Positions 1 through 9,074 are shown, counted from the first letter of the stretch. The stretch is DNA of 64,000 nt from Methylobrevis albus (GCF_015904235.1 NZ_JADZLT010000036.1:1-64000); one strand, 5' to 3'. Made by a program: numbers and translations. Notes: generated by a model from the letters alone, not told the origin.

Positions 1-77
1 GACGACCCAGGGACCGGCGGTCGCGCATCCGACGCCGCACCTGGCACTGTACCAGAGGACGGCAGAGGTAACTTACA

Positions 78-109
78 AGGGACAGGGAGGGGGCCTCCCG
101 CGTCACGGC
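78..109. repeat. Possible truncated end of the MITE-like element found near metH
   Basis: The stretch reading GGGACAGGGAGGGGG followed by CCTCCC and CACGGC resembles the outer end of the terminal inverted repeats of the elements near 57.9 and 59.6 kb. Only one end is visible and it may be a solo remnant. It lies just downstream of the apaG stop codon. Confidence 0.35.
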
Positions 110-111
110 CC

Positions 112-504
112 TCAGTTCAGCACCCGCCTCGCATCCGGCACGTCGAGCGGAAACGCCGGGATGCCGATGTCGAAGACCTCGCCCAGTTCATCGACCATGC
201 GGTAGGCGCCCTGCATGAAGCCGGACGGCGTCGTCAGCGGGCAGCCGCTGGTGTAGTCGAAGCGCTCGCCGGCGCCGATCAGCGGCTTCTGGCCGACGAC
301 GCCGGGGCCGCGCACCTCCTGCACCGCGCCGTGGGCATCCGTGATGACCCAGTGGCGGGCGAGCAGCTGCACCGCCAGCTCGCCGCCGTTGACGATGCCG
401 ACCTCGTAGGCCCAGAACCAGCGGCCTTCGTCGGGCCGCGACTCGTCCGGCCGGTAGACCGGCGTCACCGTCACCTCGATGTCGCGGGTCACCGCGCGGT
501 ACAT
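112..504 (-). CDS. apaG: ApaG family protein
   Basis: A 130-residue protein matching ApaG, a small single-domain beta-sandwich protein of unsettled biochemical role, historically linked to Co2+/Mg2+ resistance. The start MYRAVTRDIEV and the core motifs WFWAYEV, RHWVITDA, GPGVVGQ and GCPLTTPSGFMQGAY are typical of the family. The ATG at 504 is preceded by a GGGGGAG ribosome-binding site, so the longer upstream open frame is not used. ApaG is often found near methionine genes in alphaproteobacteria, and metZ lies about 3 kb away. The identification is firm; the function is not defined by the sequence. Confidence 0.93.
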   Translation of the reverse strand: MYRAVTRDIEVTVTPVYRPDESRPDEGRWFWAYEVGIVNGGELAVQLLARHWVITDAHGAVQEVRGPGVVGQKPLIGAGERFDYTSGCPLTTPSGFMQGAYRMVDELGEVFDIGIPAFPLDVPDARRVLN

Positions 505-695
505 GGGCGATCTCCCCCGAAAATCCGGCCGACATCCGGCCGCCTGCCCTCGCCAGCCGCGCGGCCGGACCGGGCTTTCGCCGGCCCCGGATCGCAGCGC
601 TCTCGAACCATGATAGGAGTTGCGCCGGCGCGGCGCCACGTCAACCGCTGCCGCACCGTGCGGACGTGGCCGCGCCCGCCGAGCCGGAGCCGCCG

Positions 696-1331
696 ATGTT
701 CGATGCCCGCATCCGCCCGCTGATCGACCCGCCGCTCGCCCGCGCCGGCCGGCGTCTCGCCGCCGCCGGGGTCACCGCCGACGGGCTGACGCTCGCCGGC
801 TTCGGCGTCGGCATGCTGGCGACGGCGGCGATCGCGGCGGGGTGGTTCGCGGCGGGGTTCGTGCTGATCGCGATCAACCGGCTGGTCGACGGGCTCGACG
901 GACCGGTCGCCCGGGCGACCACGGCCAGCGACCGCGGCGGCTTTCTCGATATCGTGCTCGACTTCGGCTTCTACGGCGCGATCCCGCTCGCCTTCGCGAT
1001 CGCCGATCCCGCCGCCAACGCGCTCGCCGCCGCAGCATTGCTCACCGCCTTCTACGTCAACGGCGCCGCCTTCCTCGCCTTCGCGGTGATGGCGGAAAAG
1101 CGCGGGCTCGCCACCGAGGCGCAGGGCAGGAAGTCGCTCTACTACGTCGCCGGGCTCGCCGAGGGCACCGAAACCGTGGCGGTGTTTCTCGCCATGGCGG
1201 CGTTTCCGGGCTGGTTCCCGGTGCTCGCCTGGGGCTTTGCTGCGCTGACGGCGGTGTCGGCGGCGGCGCGGATCGTCATCGGCGCCGCGCGGCTCAAGGC
1301 GCCGCCAGCGGGGGAACGGGCAGACCGCTGA
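696..1331 (+). CDS. CDP-alcohol phosphatidyltransferase family membrane protein
   Basis: A 211-residue integral membrane protein with the CDP-alcohol phosphotransferase signature: D-G-L-D-G-P-V-A-R near residues 67-75, then G-x3-D-x3-D (the spacer is one residue shorter than the usual consensus). Such enzymes displace CMP from a CDP-alcohol to make phospholipid head-group esters; the acceptor here cannot be told. Several hydrophobic segments follow. The ATG at 696 (MFDARIRPLIDPPL) is preferred over an upstream GTG at 666 because relatives, as I recall them, begin this way. The 3' end overlaps the convergent LysR gene by 38 bp. Confidence 0.88.
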   Translation: MFDARIRPLIDPPLARAGRRLAAAGVTADGLTLAGFGVGMLATAAIAAGWFAAGFVLIAINRLVDGLDGPVARATTASDRGGFLDIVLDFGFYGAIPLAFAIADPAANALAAAALLTAFYVNGAAFLAFAVMAEKRGLATEAQGRKSLYYVAGLAEGTETVAVFLAMAAFPGWFPVLAWGFAALTAVSAAARIVIGAARLKAPPAGERADR

Positions 1332-2217
1332 GGCAGTCGCGGATCAGGCCGGCAACGTGCTGCACGGCGCGGTCGGCGTCGGCGCGGGCGTGCCAGGCGA
1401 GATGCAGCGGAAAGCCCGGCACGGCGATCGGCGGCGCGAACACCGCGAAGGCGCCGGCCGGTTCCACGGGTACACAGCGGCTCGGCATCATGGCGACGAG
1501 ATCGGAACCGCCGAGCAGCGACGGCACCAGCAGGAAGCTCGGCACCACCATGCCGACGCGGCGGCGGCGTCCGAGTCTCAGCAGCGCCTCGTCGACCGCG
1601 CCATGCGCCTCGCCGCGGCCCGAGACGAGGATGTGCGGAAAGGCGAGCCAGGCGTCGAGGTCGAAGCGGGTCGCTGTCGGATGGCCGCGCCGCATCACGA
1701 CGCGGTAGGTCTCCTCGAGCAATTCCTCGCGCCGGATATCGGCGTCGGTCGCCGCGAACACCGAAAGCGCGAGATCGGCGCTGCCGCGCGCGAGCTGCTC
1801 CATCGCCTCCGGCGCGCCGCGCCACGGCAGCACGACGAGGTCGAGGCCCGGCGCGGTTGCGGCAAGGGCGTGGTGCAGCGCGCCGGCGACGACCATCGCC
1901 GGGTGATCGGCCATCACGACGCGGACGGTCTGGCGGAGATCGACCAGCGGCACTTCGGGCGCGTCGACCAGGGCGCCGACGTCGGCGAGCAGCCGGCGCA
2001 GCGGCGCGCGCAGGCGCTCGCCCTTCGGCGTGCGCTGCATGCGGGCGCCGCGCCGCTCCAGCAGCGGATCGGCGAACAGATGCCGGCAGCGGTCGAGCGC
2101 CGACGAGGTCGCCGGCTGCGACAGACCGAGCCGGTCGGCGGCGCGGGAGACGTGCGCCTCCTCGAGCACCGCGGACAGCACCACCAGCAGGTTGAGATCG
2201 ACGCCGCGTAAATTCAT
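1294..2217 (-). CDS. LysR-family transcriptional regulator
   Basis: A 307-residue LysR-type regulator. The winged helix-turn-helix occupies about residues 5-65 (motifs SRAADRLGLSQPATSSAL and FADPLLERRG), followed by the two-lobed effector domain to about residue 300. It resembles the NodD/LinR-like branch that often controls a divergent oxidoreductase. It is transcribed divergently from the flavodoxin-fold quinone-reductase-like gene at 2311, with a 93-bp intergenic region, so that gene is its probable target. The ligand is unknown. The start is the ATG at 2217; the open frame extends further upstream without a convincing start. Confidence 0.92.
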   Translation of the reverse strand: MNLRGVDLNLLVVLSAVLEEAHVSRAADRLGLSQPATSSALDRCRHLFADPLLERRGARMQRTPKGERLRAPLRRLLADVGALVDAPEVPLVDLRQTVRVVMADHPAMVVAGALHHALAATAPGLDLVVLPWRGAPEAMEQLARGSADLALSVFAATDADIRREELLEETYRVVMRRGHPTATRFDLDAWLAFPHILVSGRGEAHGAVDEALLRLGRRRRVGMVVPSFLLVPSLLGGSDLVAMMPSRCVPVEPAGAFAVFAPPIAVPGFPLHLAWHARADADRAVQHVAGLIRDCLSGLPVPPLAAP

Positions 2218-2243
2218 GAAACGGATATCTCGATATACAGACG

Positions 2244-2257
2244 ATCCATTGGATGAA
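2244..2257. promoter_or_regulatory. Candidate LysR binding site in divergent intergenic region
   Basis: The inverted repeat ATCC-ATT-GGAT (2244-2254) lies in the 93 bp between the LysR gene and its divergent neighbour and includes a T-N11-A arrangement (T2245 to A2257), the loose consensus of LysR sites. It is a short motif, so this is a positional guess. Confidence 0.3.
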
Positions 2258-2310
2258 TGATGATCGCTGCGGCACCCTCCGGACGTCAACAGCCAACCCG
2301 GAGATGTCCG

Positions 2311-2919
2311 ATGCCCGACACCCTCGTCCTGATGTTCCACCCCTCCCCCGCAACCTCGCGCGTCAACGCGGCGCTGGCGGCGGCGGCGGCCACCCTCGAC
2401 GATGTCGCCGTCGTCGACATGCAGGCGCTCTATCCGAACGGCGCGATCGATGCCGACGCCGAGGTCGCCCGCCTGTTGTCGGCGCGGCGGCTGGTGCTGC
2501 AGTTCCCGCTGCAGTGGTATTCGGTGCCGCCGCTGCTGAAGGCGTGGCAGGACCTCGTGCTGACGCGGATGTACTACATTCACCCGCGCGAGGAGGGCGA
2601 CCGCCTGATGGGGACGCCGCTGCTGGTGGCGTCGACGGCCGGCAACACGGCGGCCGCCTATACGCCCGGCGGCGCCAACCTCTATCCGCTCACCGAGATG
2701 ATGCGGCCGCTGCAGGCGACCGCCAATCGCTGCGGGTTGCCGTGGGCCTCGCCGTTCTTCGTCTACGAGACGGGCCGTCTCGACGACGCCGCTCTCGCCG
2801 AGGCCGGGCGGGCCTATGCGGCGCGGATCGAGAGCTGGCGCCGGTCGGTGCCGGGGCGCGCCGCTGCCTTGCCGGCGATTGCCGCGCCCGCGCGGATCGC
2901 CGCCGGTGCCGCATGCTGA
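2311..2919 (+). CDS. NAD(P)H-dependent flavodoxin-fold oxidoreductase (MdaB/KefF type)
   Basis: A 202-residue protein of the flavodoxin-like NAD(P)H:quinone reductase family. The motif LQFPLQWYSVPPLLKAWQD at about residues 73-91 is the family signature, and STAGNTAAAYTPGG matches the flavin-contacting loop region. Such enzymes carry out two-electron reduction of quinones or other electrophiles in the cytoplasm. The start at 2311 follows a CCCGGAG ribosome-binding site. The 3' end overlaps the next gene by 7 bp (ATGCTGA), so the two are probably co-transcribed, and the divergent LysR gene is the likely regulator. Confidence 0.88.
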   Translation: MPDTLVLMFHPSPATSRVNAALAAAAATLDDVAVVDMQALYPNGAIDADAEVARLLSARRLVLQFPLQWYSVPPLLKAWQDLVLTRMYYIHPREEGDRLMGTPLLVASTAGNTAAAYTPGGANLYPLTEMMRPLQATANRCGLPWASPFFVYETGRLDDAALAEAGRAYAARIESWRRSVPGRAAALPAIAAPARIAAGAAC

Positions 2920-3326
2920 CGCGCCGTGAGGAAAGGGCGAGCCGCGTCGTCGCGCTGGCGGCGCTGCTGGTGCCGGTGCTGCTGCTGACGCAGTTCCTGC
3001 TCGCGGGGCTGGCGCTCTTCACCGATGCGGGGCTCTGGGGCGTGCACGGCGCCGTCGGCGGCGCGGCGGCGATCCCGATCCTCGTGGTGCTCGCCGGCGC
3101 GCTGCGCGGCGGGCGCAACCGGCACCTGCGCTGGTGGGCCGGCCTGCAGGCGCTGCTCTACGCCACCCAGATCGGCTGGGTCGTCGCCGGCGAGGCGAGC
3201 GGGCTCGGCTGGCCGATGGCGATGCACCCGCTCAACGGCGCCCTGCTGCTGACGGCTTCGCTGACGATCCTCGCCAAGGTGCTGCGGGCGCCGGAGCGGG
3301 CTGCGGCGGTGACGGCGGGGGAATGA
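2913..3326 (+). CDS. Small four-helix membrane protein, DUF6220-like
   Basis: A 137-residue protein with four predicted membrane segments (about residues 13-35, 42-62, 70-92 and 100-125). Conserved-looking features are FLAGLALF, WGVHGAVGG and MHPLNGALLL, which resemble the DUF6220 family; the assignment is from memory of the pattern. The function is unknown. Its ATG overlaps the stop codon of the preceding oxidoreductase, implying translational coupling and a shared LysR-controlled transcript. Confidence 0.7.
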   Translation: MLTRREERASRVVALAALLVPVLLLTQFLLAGLALFTDAGLWGVHGAVGGAAAIPILVVLAGALRGGRNRHLRWWAGLQALLYATQIGWVVAGEASGLGWPMAMHPLNGALLLTASLTILAKVLRAPERAAAVTAGE

Positions 3327-3351
3327 CCCCGCCGGCCCGAGACGCCCCCGA

Positions 3352-4557
3352 TCACTCCGCCGCGGCGCGCTCCGCCGCAATCCCGTCGAGCGCCGTGGTC
3401 AGGTCGGCGATCAGGTCGCCGGGGTGTTCGAGGCCGACGGAGAGGCGCAGCAGGCCGGGGCCGATGCCGAGTTCGGCGCGGGCCTCTTCCGAGAGGCGCT
3501 GGTGCGTCGTCGTCGCCGGATGGGTGATGAGGCTTTTCGCGTCGCCGAGGTTGTTGGAGATCTTGACGATCTCGAGCGCGTTGGCGACGGCGAAGGCGCC
3601 GGCCTTGCCGCCGGTCACCTCGAAGGCGACCATGGTCGAGCCGCCGCTCATCTGGCGCTTGACGAGCTCGGCCTGGGGATGGTCGGCGCGGCCAGGATAG
3701 ATCACGCGGGTCACCGCCGGGTGGGCGGCGAGCGCGTCGGCGACCTTGGCGGCGGTCGCGGTCTGGCGCTCGACGCGCAGCGGCAGCGTTTCGAGGCCCT
3801 TCAGCAACACCCAGGCGTTGAACGGGCTCATCGACGGGCCGGTCTGGCGGATGAAGACCTGCAGGTAGGTGTCGAGGAATTCCTTCGAGCAGCAGACGAC
3901 GCCGCCGAGGCAGCGGCCCTGGCCGTCGATGTGCTTGGTCGCGGAATAGACCACGATGTCGGCGCCGAGCTTCAACGGCTGCTGCCAGAGCGGCGTCGCG
4001 AACACGTTGTCGACGACGAGGCGGGCGCCGCCGTCGTGGGCGATCTTGGCGACCGCCTCGATGTCGACCAGTTCCAGCGTCGGATTGGTCGGGCTTTCGA
4101 GGAAGAAGGCGACGGTTTCGGGCCGCACGGCGGCGCGCCACTGGTCGAGGTCGGTGCCGTCGACGAGGGTGCAGGCGACGCCGAAGCGCGGCAGCAGGTC
4201 CTCGACGACGTAGCGACACGAGCCGAACAGCGCCTTGGCGGCGACGACATGGTCGCCGGCCTTGACCTGGCACAGCATCGCGGCGGTGACGGCGGCCATG
4301 CCGGTGGCGGTGGCGCGGGCCACCTCGGCGCCTTCGAACAGCGCCATGCGCTCTTCGAACATCGTCACGGTCGGGTTGGAGAAGCGCGAATACTGGTAGC
4401 CGGGGCTGAGGTTGAGGAAGCGCGCCTCGGCCTCCTCCGCGCTCGCGTAGACGTAGCCCTGGGTCAGGAACAGCGCCTCGGAGGTCTCGCCGAACGGCGA
4501 GCGCAAGGTGCCGCCGTGAACGAGCAGCGTGTCGGGGTGGAGGCGGCGGTCGGTCAT
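3352..4557 (-). CDS. metZ: O-succinylhomoserine sulfhydrylase
   Basis: A 401-residue PLP enzyme of the Cys/Met metabolism family that makes homocysteine directly from O-succinylhomoserine and sulfide. The PLP lysine is K208 in SATKHIDGQGR. Other family motifs are YSRFSNPT, the glycine loop ATATGMAAV, ESPTNPT, VVDNVFATP and the C-terminal SLITHPATTTH, which is typical of gamma-family enzymes. The leader carries a SAM-II riboswitch and a terminator, which supports a methionine-pathway role. The start at 4557 is chosen because the upstream alternative (TTG at 4596) lies inside the terminator hairpin. Confidence 0.93.
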   Translation of the reverse strand: MTDRRLHPDTLLVHGGTLRSPFGETSEALFLTQGYVYASAEEAEARFLNLSPGYQYSRFSNPTVTMFEERMALFEGAEVARATATGMAAVTAAMLCQVKAGDHVVAAKALFGSCRYVVEDLLPRFGVACTLVDGTDLDQWRAAVRPETVAFFLESPTNPTLELVDIEAVAKIAHDGGARLVVDNVFATPLWQQPLKLGADIVVYSATKHIDGQGRCLGGVVCCSKEFLDTYLQVFIRQTGPSMSPFNAWVLLKGLETLPLRVERQTATAAKVADALAAHPAVTRVIYPGRADHPQAELVKRQMSGGSTMVAFEVTGGKAGAFAVANALEIVKISNNLGDAKSLITHPATTTHQRLSEEARAELGIGPGLLRLSVGLEHPGDLIADLTTALDGIAAERAAAE

Positions 4558-4594
4558 GGCGTGGTCCCGAAGCAGGGTCCGCAGCGCGGACGAC

Positions 4595-4625
4595 AAAAAA
4601 CCCGGCGGGCGAATGCCGGCCGGGT
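4595..4625 (-). terminator. Attenuator terminator between SAM-II riboswitch and metZ
   Basis: On the minus strand ACCCGGC, a 12-nt loop and GCCGGGT are followed by six Ts ending at 4595. It lies about 30 nt after the riboswitch core and 37 nt before the metZ start. It is a textbook Rho-independent terminator in leader position, suggesting that SAM binding controls transcription rather than only ribosome access. Confidence 0.75.
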
Positions 4626-4653
4626 TGCTCGCGCGTCCAAGACGCGGCCCCGA

Positions 4654-4708
4654 CCTTTTTAGCCCGTTGTTTAACGTGGCGGCAAGCCGGCCGGCTCAAA
4701 TGACCACG
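4654..4708 (-). promoter_or_regulatory. SAM-II riboswitch (metZ leader)
   Basis: The minus strand reads CGTGGTCATTTGAGCCGG at the 5' side, GCCACGTTAAACAA in the middle and GGGCTAAAAAGG at the 3' end. These are the invariant blocks of the SAM-II (SAM_alpha) aptamer: P1 CGTGG (4704-4708) pairs with CCACG (4675-4679), and the GCTAAAAAGG block forms the pseudoknot. SAM-II RNAs are known mainly from alphaproteobacterial met genes, where S-adenosylmethionine lowers expression. Confidence 0.93.
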
Positions 4709-4717
4709 ATCCTGCCA

Positions 4718-4746
4718 TCGTTAGACCCGGGGGATCGGGACGTCAA
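4718..4746 (-). promoter_or_regulatory. Probable promoter of the metZ leader
   Basis: On the minus strand TTGACG (4741-4746), 17 bp and TAACGA (4718-4723) would start transcription near 4711, immediately before the SAM-II aptamer. The -35 is good and the -10 is weak. Confidence 0.55.
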
Positions 4747-4945
4747 GCGCCGGGCCGGCGGGCGAAACCCGCACCCACGCGGGCCGGAACCGACGATCGG
4801 GGCGAAGCTGCCGGATCGTATGATGAATTTCGGCCGGCGCGCAAAAACGCCGGCGCTCGTTAGCCGTTTGAAATGAACGCGCCGTCATGACATGAGAGCA
4901 TAACGGGGCCAGCGCACGGCCCGATGACGCCATGGAGAATACCCG

Positions 4946-7891
4946 ATGTTCCGCGCGCCGGAGCTCAGCGCCGTCGATCCTGCCCACCTCTTCGAACTGT
5001 CCCCGAACCCCTACGTCATCCTCGACAGGTCGCTGGCCATCGTCGGCATGAACGGGGCGTACCTCTCCGTGACCGGACGCACCCGCGAGGGCCTGCTCGG
5101 CCGCAACCTGTTCGAGGCGTTTCCGAGCGAACCCGGCTCGGTGCCGGACAAGCTGCTGCGCCGCTCGCTCGAGAAGGTGTTGACGACCGGCACCGACGAT
5201 ACGCTGCCGCTGATCCCCTATCCGATCGCCCGCGACGACGGGGTGATGGAGGACCGCTACTGGAGCGCGACGCACAAGGCGGTGCGCGGCGCGGGCGGCG
5301 AGGTCGCGTTCGTCCTGCAGCACACGGTGGACGTCACCGAACTGCACCTGCTGCGCCAGACCGCGTCGGAACGCGGCCTGCAGCTGCAGACCGACGTGAT
5401 GAACCGGGCCGACACCGTCGCGATGCAGAACCTGCAGCTCGGCGAGGAGCGCGCCTACCTGCGCAGCCTGTTCGAGCAGGCGCCCGGCTTCATGGCGGTG
5501 CTGCTCGGGCCGGACCACGTGTTCGACATCGCCAACGAGCCCTACCTGCAGCTCGTCGGCCATCGCGAACTGATCGGCCGCACCGTGCGCGAGGCGCTGC
5601 CCGAGATCGAGGGCCAGGGCTTCTTCGAACTGCTCGACCTCGTGATGCAGACCGGCCAGCCGGAAAGCCGCGAGGGTGCGCGGGTGCTGCTGCAGCGCAC
5701 GCGCGGCGGCGCGCTCGAGGAGCGCGTCGTCGACCTGCTGTACCAGCCGCTGAAGGGCGAGGGCGGCAAGCCGTTCGGCATCTTCGTGATCGGCTACGAC
5801 GTCACCGAGAAGCACCGCGCCGTCCGCGCGGCGCAGGACAGCGAGGGGCGCTTCCAGCTGCTCGCCCAGTCGATCCCCAACCACGCCTGGACCGCCCTGC
5901 CCGACGGGCGGCTCGACTGGTTCAACGATCAGGTCTACCGGTTTTCCGGCGTGCGCCCCGGCGAGCTCGACGGCGAGGGCTGGGCCGAGCTGGTGCATCC
6001 CGAGGACCGCGCCGCGGCGGCCGAACGCTGGCAGGCGTCGCTCGCCGACGGCAGCCTCTACGAGACCGAGTTCCGGCTGCGCCGCTACGACGGCATGTAC
6101 CGCTGGCACATCGCGCGTGCCGTGCCCTTCGTCAACGCGGCCGGCGAGATCACCCGCTGGGTCGGCACCAACACCGACATCGAGGATCCGAAGGCGACCG
6201 CCCAGGCTCTCGAGCATCTCAACGCGACGCTGGAGGACCGGGTCCAGGAGCGCACCGCCGAACTGATGCAGACGCAGGAAGTGCTGCGCCAGAGCCAGAA
6301 GATGGAGGCGATCGGCAACCTCGCCGGCGGCATCGCGCACGACTTCAACAACCTGCTGCAGGTGATCTCCGGCAATCTGCAGCTGCTCGGCGCCGACATC
6401 GCCGGCAACGAGCGCGCCGAGCGGCGCGTCGCCAACGCACTGTCGGGCGTGGTGCGCGGGGCGAGGCTCGCCTCGCAGCTGCTGTCGTTCAGCCGGCGCC
6501 AGCCGCTGGAGCCGCGCGCGGTCAACCTCGGCCGGCTGATCCGCGACCTCGACCACCTGATGCGCCGCAGCCTCGGCGAAGGCATCGAGATCGACACCAT
6601 CGTCGGCGGTGGGCTCTGGACCACCCAGGTCGACCCGGCCAACGTCGAAAACGCCATTCTCAACCTCGCGATCAACGCCCGCGACGCGATGGAAGGCCAC
6701 GGCAAGCTGACGATCGAGGTCGGCAACGCCTTCCTCGACGATCACTATGCGCGGATGAACGCCGAGGCCGTCGCCGGGCAGTATGTGATGCTCGCCGTTT
6801 CCGACACCGGCGCCGGCATGACGCCCGAGGTGCTGCGGAAGGCGTTCGACCCGTTCTTCACGACGAAGCCGGCGGGCCGCGGCACCGGGCTCGGGCTCTC
6901 GATGGTCTACGGCTTCGTCAAGCAGTCGGGCGGGCACATCAAGATCTACAGCGAGCCGGGCAACGGCACGACCGTGAAGCTCTACCTGCCGCGCTCGCTG
7001 GAGGCCGAGGACAAGACACAGCCGGGCTCCGAGCTCGCGCCCCCCGCGGCCGGCGGCAACGAGACGGTGCTCGTGGTCGAGGACGACGAGGCCGTGCGCG
7101 AGACCACCGTCGGGCTGCTCGGCGAACTCGGCTACCGGGTGCTGAAGGCGAAGGACGCCGACAGCGCGCTGACCGTGGTCGAAAGCGGCATCGCGATCGA
7201 CCTCCTGTTCACCGACGTGGTGATGCCCGGGCGCCTGAAGAGCCGCGACCTCGCCCGCAAGGCGAAGGAGCGGCTGCCGGGGCTAGCCGTGCTGTTCACC
7301 TCCGGCTACACCGAGAACTCGATCGTGCACGGCGGCCGGCTCGACCCCGGCGTGCACCTTCTGAGCAAGCCCTATACGCGGGAGGCCCTCGCCGTGAAGA
7401 TCCGGCAGGTGATCGAGGCGACGGCGCCCGAGGCGAGCGGCGGGCCGGACACCGCGGCCGACGGCGACGGCGCCGTGCCGATCGCCGGCCTGTCGCCGGC
7501 GCCGCCCGTTTCGGGCGCCGGCCTCGTCGTGCTGCTGTGCGAGGACGAGGTGCTGATCCGCATGGCGACGGCCGATGCGCTGCTCGAACGCGGCATGACC
7601 GTGATCGAGGCGGGAAGCGGCGGCGAGGCACTGGCGCAGGCGCCCACGGCGCGGCTCGACGTGCTGGTCACCGACGTCGGCCTGCCCGACATGTCCGGCA
7701 TCGACCTCGCCCGGCAGCTGCGCGAGCGCCAGCCGGATCTGCCGGTGGTGTTTGCGACCGGCGACGCCGGCCCGGGCGCCGCGGCGCCGCTGGACGGCGC
7801 GGCGGTGATCATCAAGCCGTTCAGCGACGAGCAGCTCGCCGACCTCGTGACCGAACTCGCCGGCAGGGCCGCGGGCCGGGCCTCCGGCTGA
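4946..7891 (+). CDS. PAS-rich hybrid sensor histidine kinase with two receiver domains
   Basis: A 981-residue cytoplasmic hybrid kinase with no clear membrane segment. Order: PAS about 12-130, a linker helix, PAS about 172-290, PAS/PAC about 308-425, a short coiled coil, HisKA with phospho-acceptor His465 (GGIAHDFNNLL), HATPase about 560-690 (N box NAILNLAINARDAM, G boxes DTGAGM and GTGLGLSMVYGF), receiver 1 about 708-830 with Asp757, and receiver 2 about 862-970 with Asp910. The HDFNNLLQ box places it among PAS kinases common in Rhizobiales that phosphorylate their own attached receivers. The ligand and output are unknown; no output domain and no adjacent regulator gene is present. ATG 4946 follows a GGAG site. 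Confidence 0.92.
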   Translation: MFRAPELSAVDPAHLFELSPNPYVILDRSLAIVGMNGAYLSVTGRTREGLLGRNLFEAFPSEPGSVPDKLLRRSLEKVLTTGTDDTLPLIPYPIARDDGVMEDRYWSATHKAVRGAGGEVAFVLQHTVDVTELHLLRQTASERGLQLQTDVMNRADTVAMQNLQLGEERAYLRSLFEQAPGFMAVLLGPDHVFDIANEPYLQLVGHRELIGRTVREALPEIEGQGFFELLDLVMQTGQPESREGARVLLQRTRGGALEERVVDLLYQPLKGEGGKPFGIFVIGYDVTEKHRAVRAAQDSEGRFQLLAQSIPNHAWTALPDGRLDWFNDQVYRFSGVRPGELDGEGWAELVHPEDRAAAAERWQASLADGSLYETEFRLRRYDGMYRWHIARAVPFVNAAGEITRWVGTNTDIEDPKATAQALEHLNATLEDRVQERTAELMQTQEVLRQSQKMEAIGNLAGGIAHDFNNLLQVISGNLQLLGADIAGNERAERRVANALSGVVRGARLASQLLSFSRRQPLEPRAVNLGRLIRDLDHLMRRSLGEGIEIDTIVGGGLWTTQVDPANVENAILNLAINARDAMEGHGKLTIEVGNAFLDDHYARMNAEAVAGQYVMLAVSDTGAGMTPEVLRKAFDPFFTTKPAGRGTGLGLSMVYGFVKQSGGHIKIYSEPGNGTTVKLYLPRSLEAEDKTQPGSELAPPAAGGNETVLVVEDDEAVRETTVGLLGELGYRVLKAKDADSALTVVESGIAIDLLFTDVVMPGRLKSRDLARKAKERLPGLAVLFTSGYTENSIVHGGRLDPGVHLLSKPYTREALAVKIRQVIEATAPEASGGPDTAADGDGAVPIAGLSPAPPVSGAGLVVLLCEDEVLIRMATADALLERGMTVIEAGSGGEALAQAPTARLDVLVTDVGLPDMSGIDLARQLRERQPDLPVVFATGDAGPGAAAPLDGAAVIIKPFSDEQLADLVTELAGRAAGRASG

Positions 7892-7985
7892 GCCGCGCCG
7901 GCGTCTTCGGACAGTGACGCGGCCGGCGCGAGCGGCTAAGAACGGGCCGACGACGCAGCGCTGCGGGCGCGCGCACGGGGGCAGC

Positions 7986-9074
7986 ATGACGGGTACGACG
8001 GGGATCCTGCCGAGCCAGGACATCACGGCACTTTCGGCAGCGGGCGGGATCACCGCGGACCGGCCGTTCGATGCCGACCAGGTGCAGCCGGCCAGCCTCG
8101 ATCTCCGCCTCGGCGCGGTGGCGCACCGGCTGCGCGCGAGCTTCCTGCCCGGCCCGGGCGCGCGGATCGACGAGAAGCTGGAGCGGCTGCGGCTGCACAC
8201 CATCGACCTCACGCAAGGCGCGGTGCTGGAGACCGGCTGCGTCTATCTGGTGCCGGTGCTCGAAGCCTTCGCCCTGCCCGCCGACATCTCGGCCTCGGCC
8301 AACCCGAAGAGCTCGACCGGCCGGCTCGACATCTTCACCCGCGTGATCACCGACGGGGCGCAGGCGTTCGACACGATCGGCGCCGGCTACCACGGCGGGC
8401 TCTACGTCGAAGTCAGCCCGCGCACCTTCCCGGTGCTGGTGCGCACCGGGTCGCGGCTGAGCCAGGTGCGCTTCCGCGCCGGGCAGACGCGGCTGTCGGA
8501 TGCCGACCTCGCCGCGCTGCACGCGACGACGCCGCTGGTCGACACCGAGCCGCCGCGCTTCGAGGACGGGCTGACGCTGTCGATCGATCTCGCCCGCGAG
8601 GGGCCGGGGGCGCTGATCGGCTACCGGGCGAAGCGGCACACCGGCGTCGTCAACGTCGACGCGCGCGCCGCCTTCGACGTGCTCGACTTCTGGGAGCCGA
8701 TCCATGCCCGCGGCGAGCCGAGCCTGATCCTCGACCCGGGCGAATTCTACATCCTCGCCTCGCGCGAGGCGGTGCAGGTGCCGCCGGCGACGGCGGCCGA
8801 GATGGTCGCGATCGACCCGCTGGTCGGCGAGTTCCGCGTGCATTACGCCGGCTTCTTCGACCCCGGATTCGGCCATGCCCCCTCCGGCGGGCGGGGGTCG
8901 CGCGCGGTGCTGGAAGTGCGCTCGCGCGAGGTGCCGTTCATCCTCGATCACGGCCAGACGATCGGCCGGCTGGTCTACGAGCACATGCGCTCCGTGCCCG
9001 ACACGCTCTACGGCGCCGGCATCGGCTCGAACTACCAGGCGCAAGGGCTGAAGCTCTCCAAGCACTTCCGCTGA
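7986..9074 (+). CDS. dcd: 2'-deoxycytidine 5'-triphosphate deaminase
   Basis: A 362-residue protein of the long, tandem-domain dCTP deaminase family found in alphaproteobacteria, about twice the length of E. coli Dcd. It converts dCTP to dUTP, supplying dUMP for thymidylate synthesis. Visible motifs are QPASLDLRLG, SANPKSSTGRLD (phosphate and active-site loop), GYHGGLYVEV and, in the second half, LILDPGEFYILASRE and VGEFRVHYAGFFDPGFG, which repeat the same fold. ATG 7986 is chosen over an upstream GTG because the family similarity begins there. Confidence 0.9.
   Translation: MTGTTGILPSQDITALSAAGGITADRPFDADQVQPASLDLRLGAVAHRLRASFLPGPGARIDEKLERLRLHTIDLTQGAVLETGCVYLVPVLEAFALPADISASANPKSSTGRLDIFTRVITDGAQAFDTIGAGYHGGLYVEVSPRTFPVLVRTGSRLSQVRFRAGQTRLSDADLAALHATTPLVDTEPPRFEDGLTLSIDLAREGPGALIGYRAKRHTGVVNVDARAAFDVLDFWEPIHARGEPSLILDPGEFYILASREAVQVPPATAAEMVAIDPLVGEFRVHYAGFFDPGFGHAPSGGRGSRAVLEVRSREVPFILDHGQTIGRLVYEHMRSVPDTLYGAGIGSNYQAQGLKLSKHFR

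Noticed and set aside
4830..4856. GC-rich hairpin around an A-run (GCCGGCG...CGCCGGC) upstream of the sensor kinase
   Set aside because: No run of Ts follows the stem on either strand, so it is not supported as a terminator.
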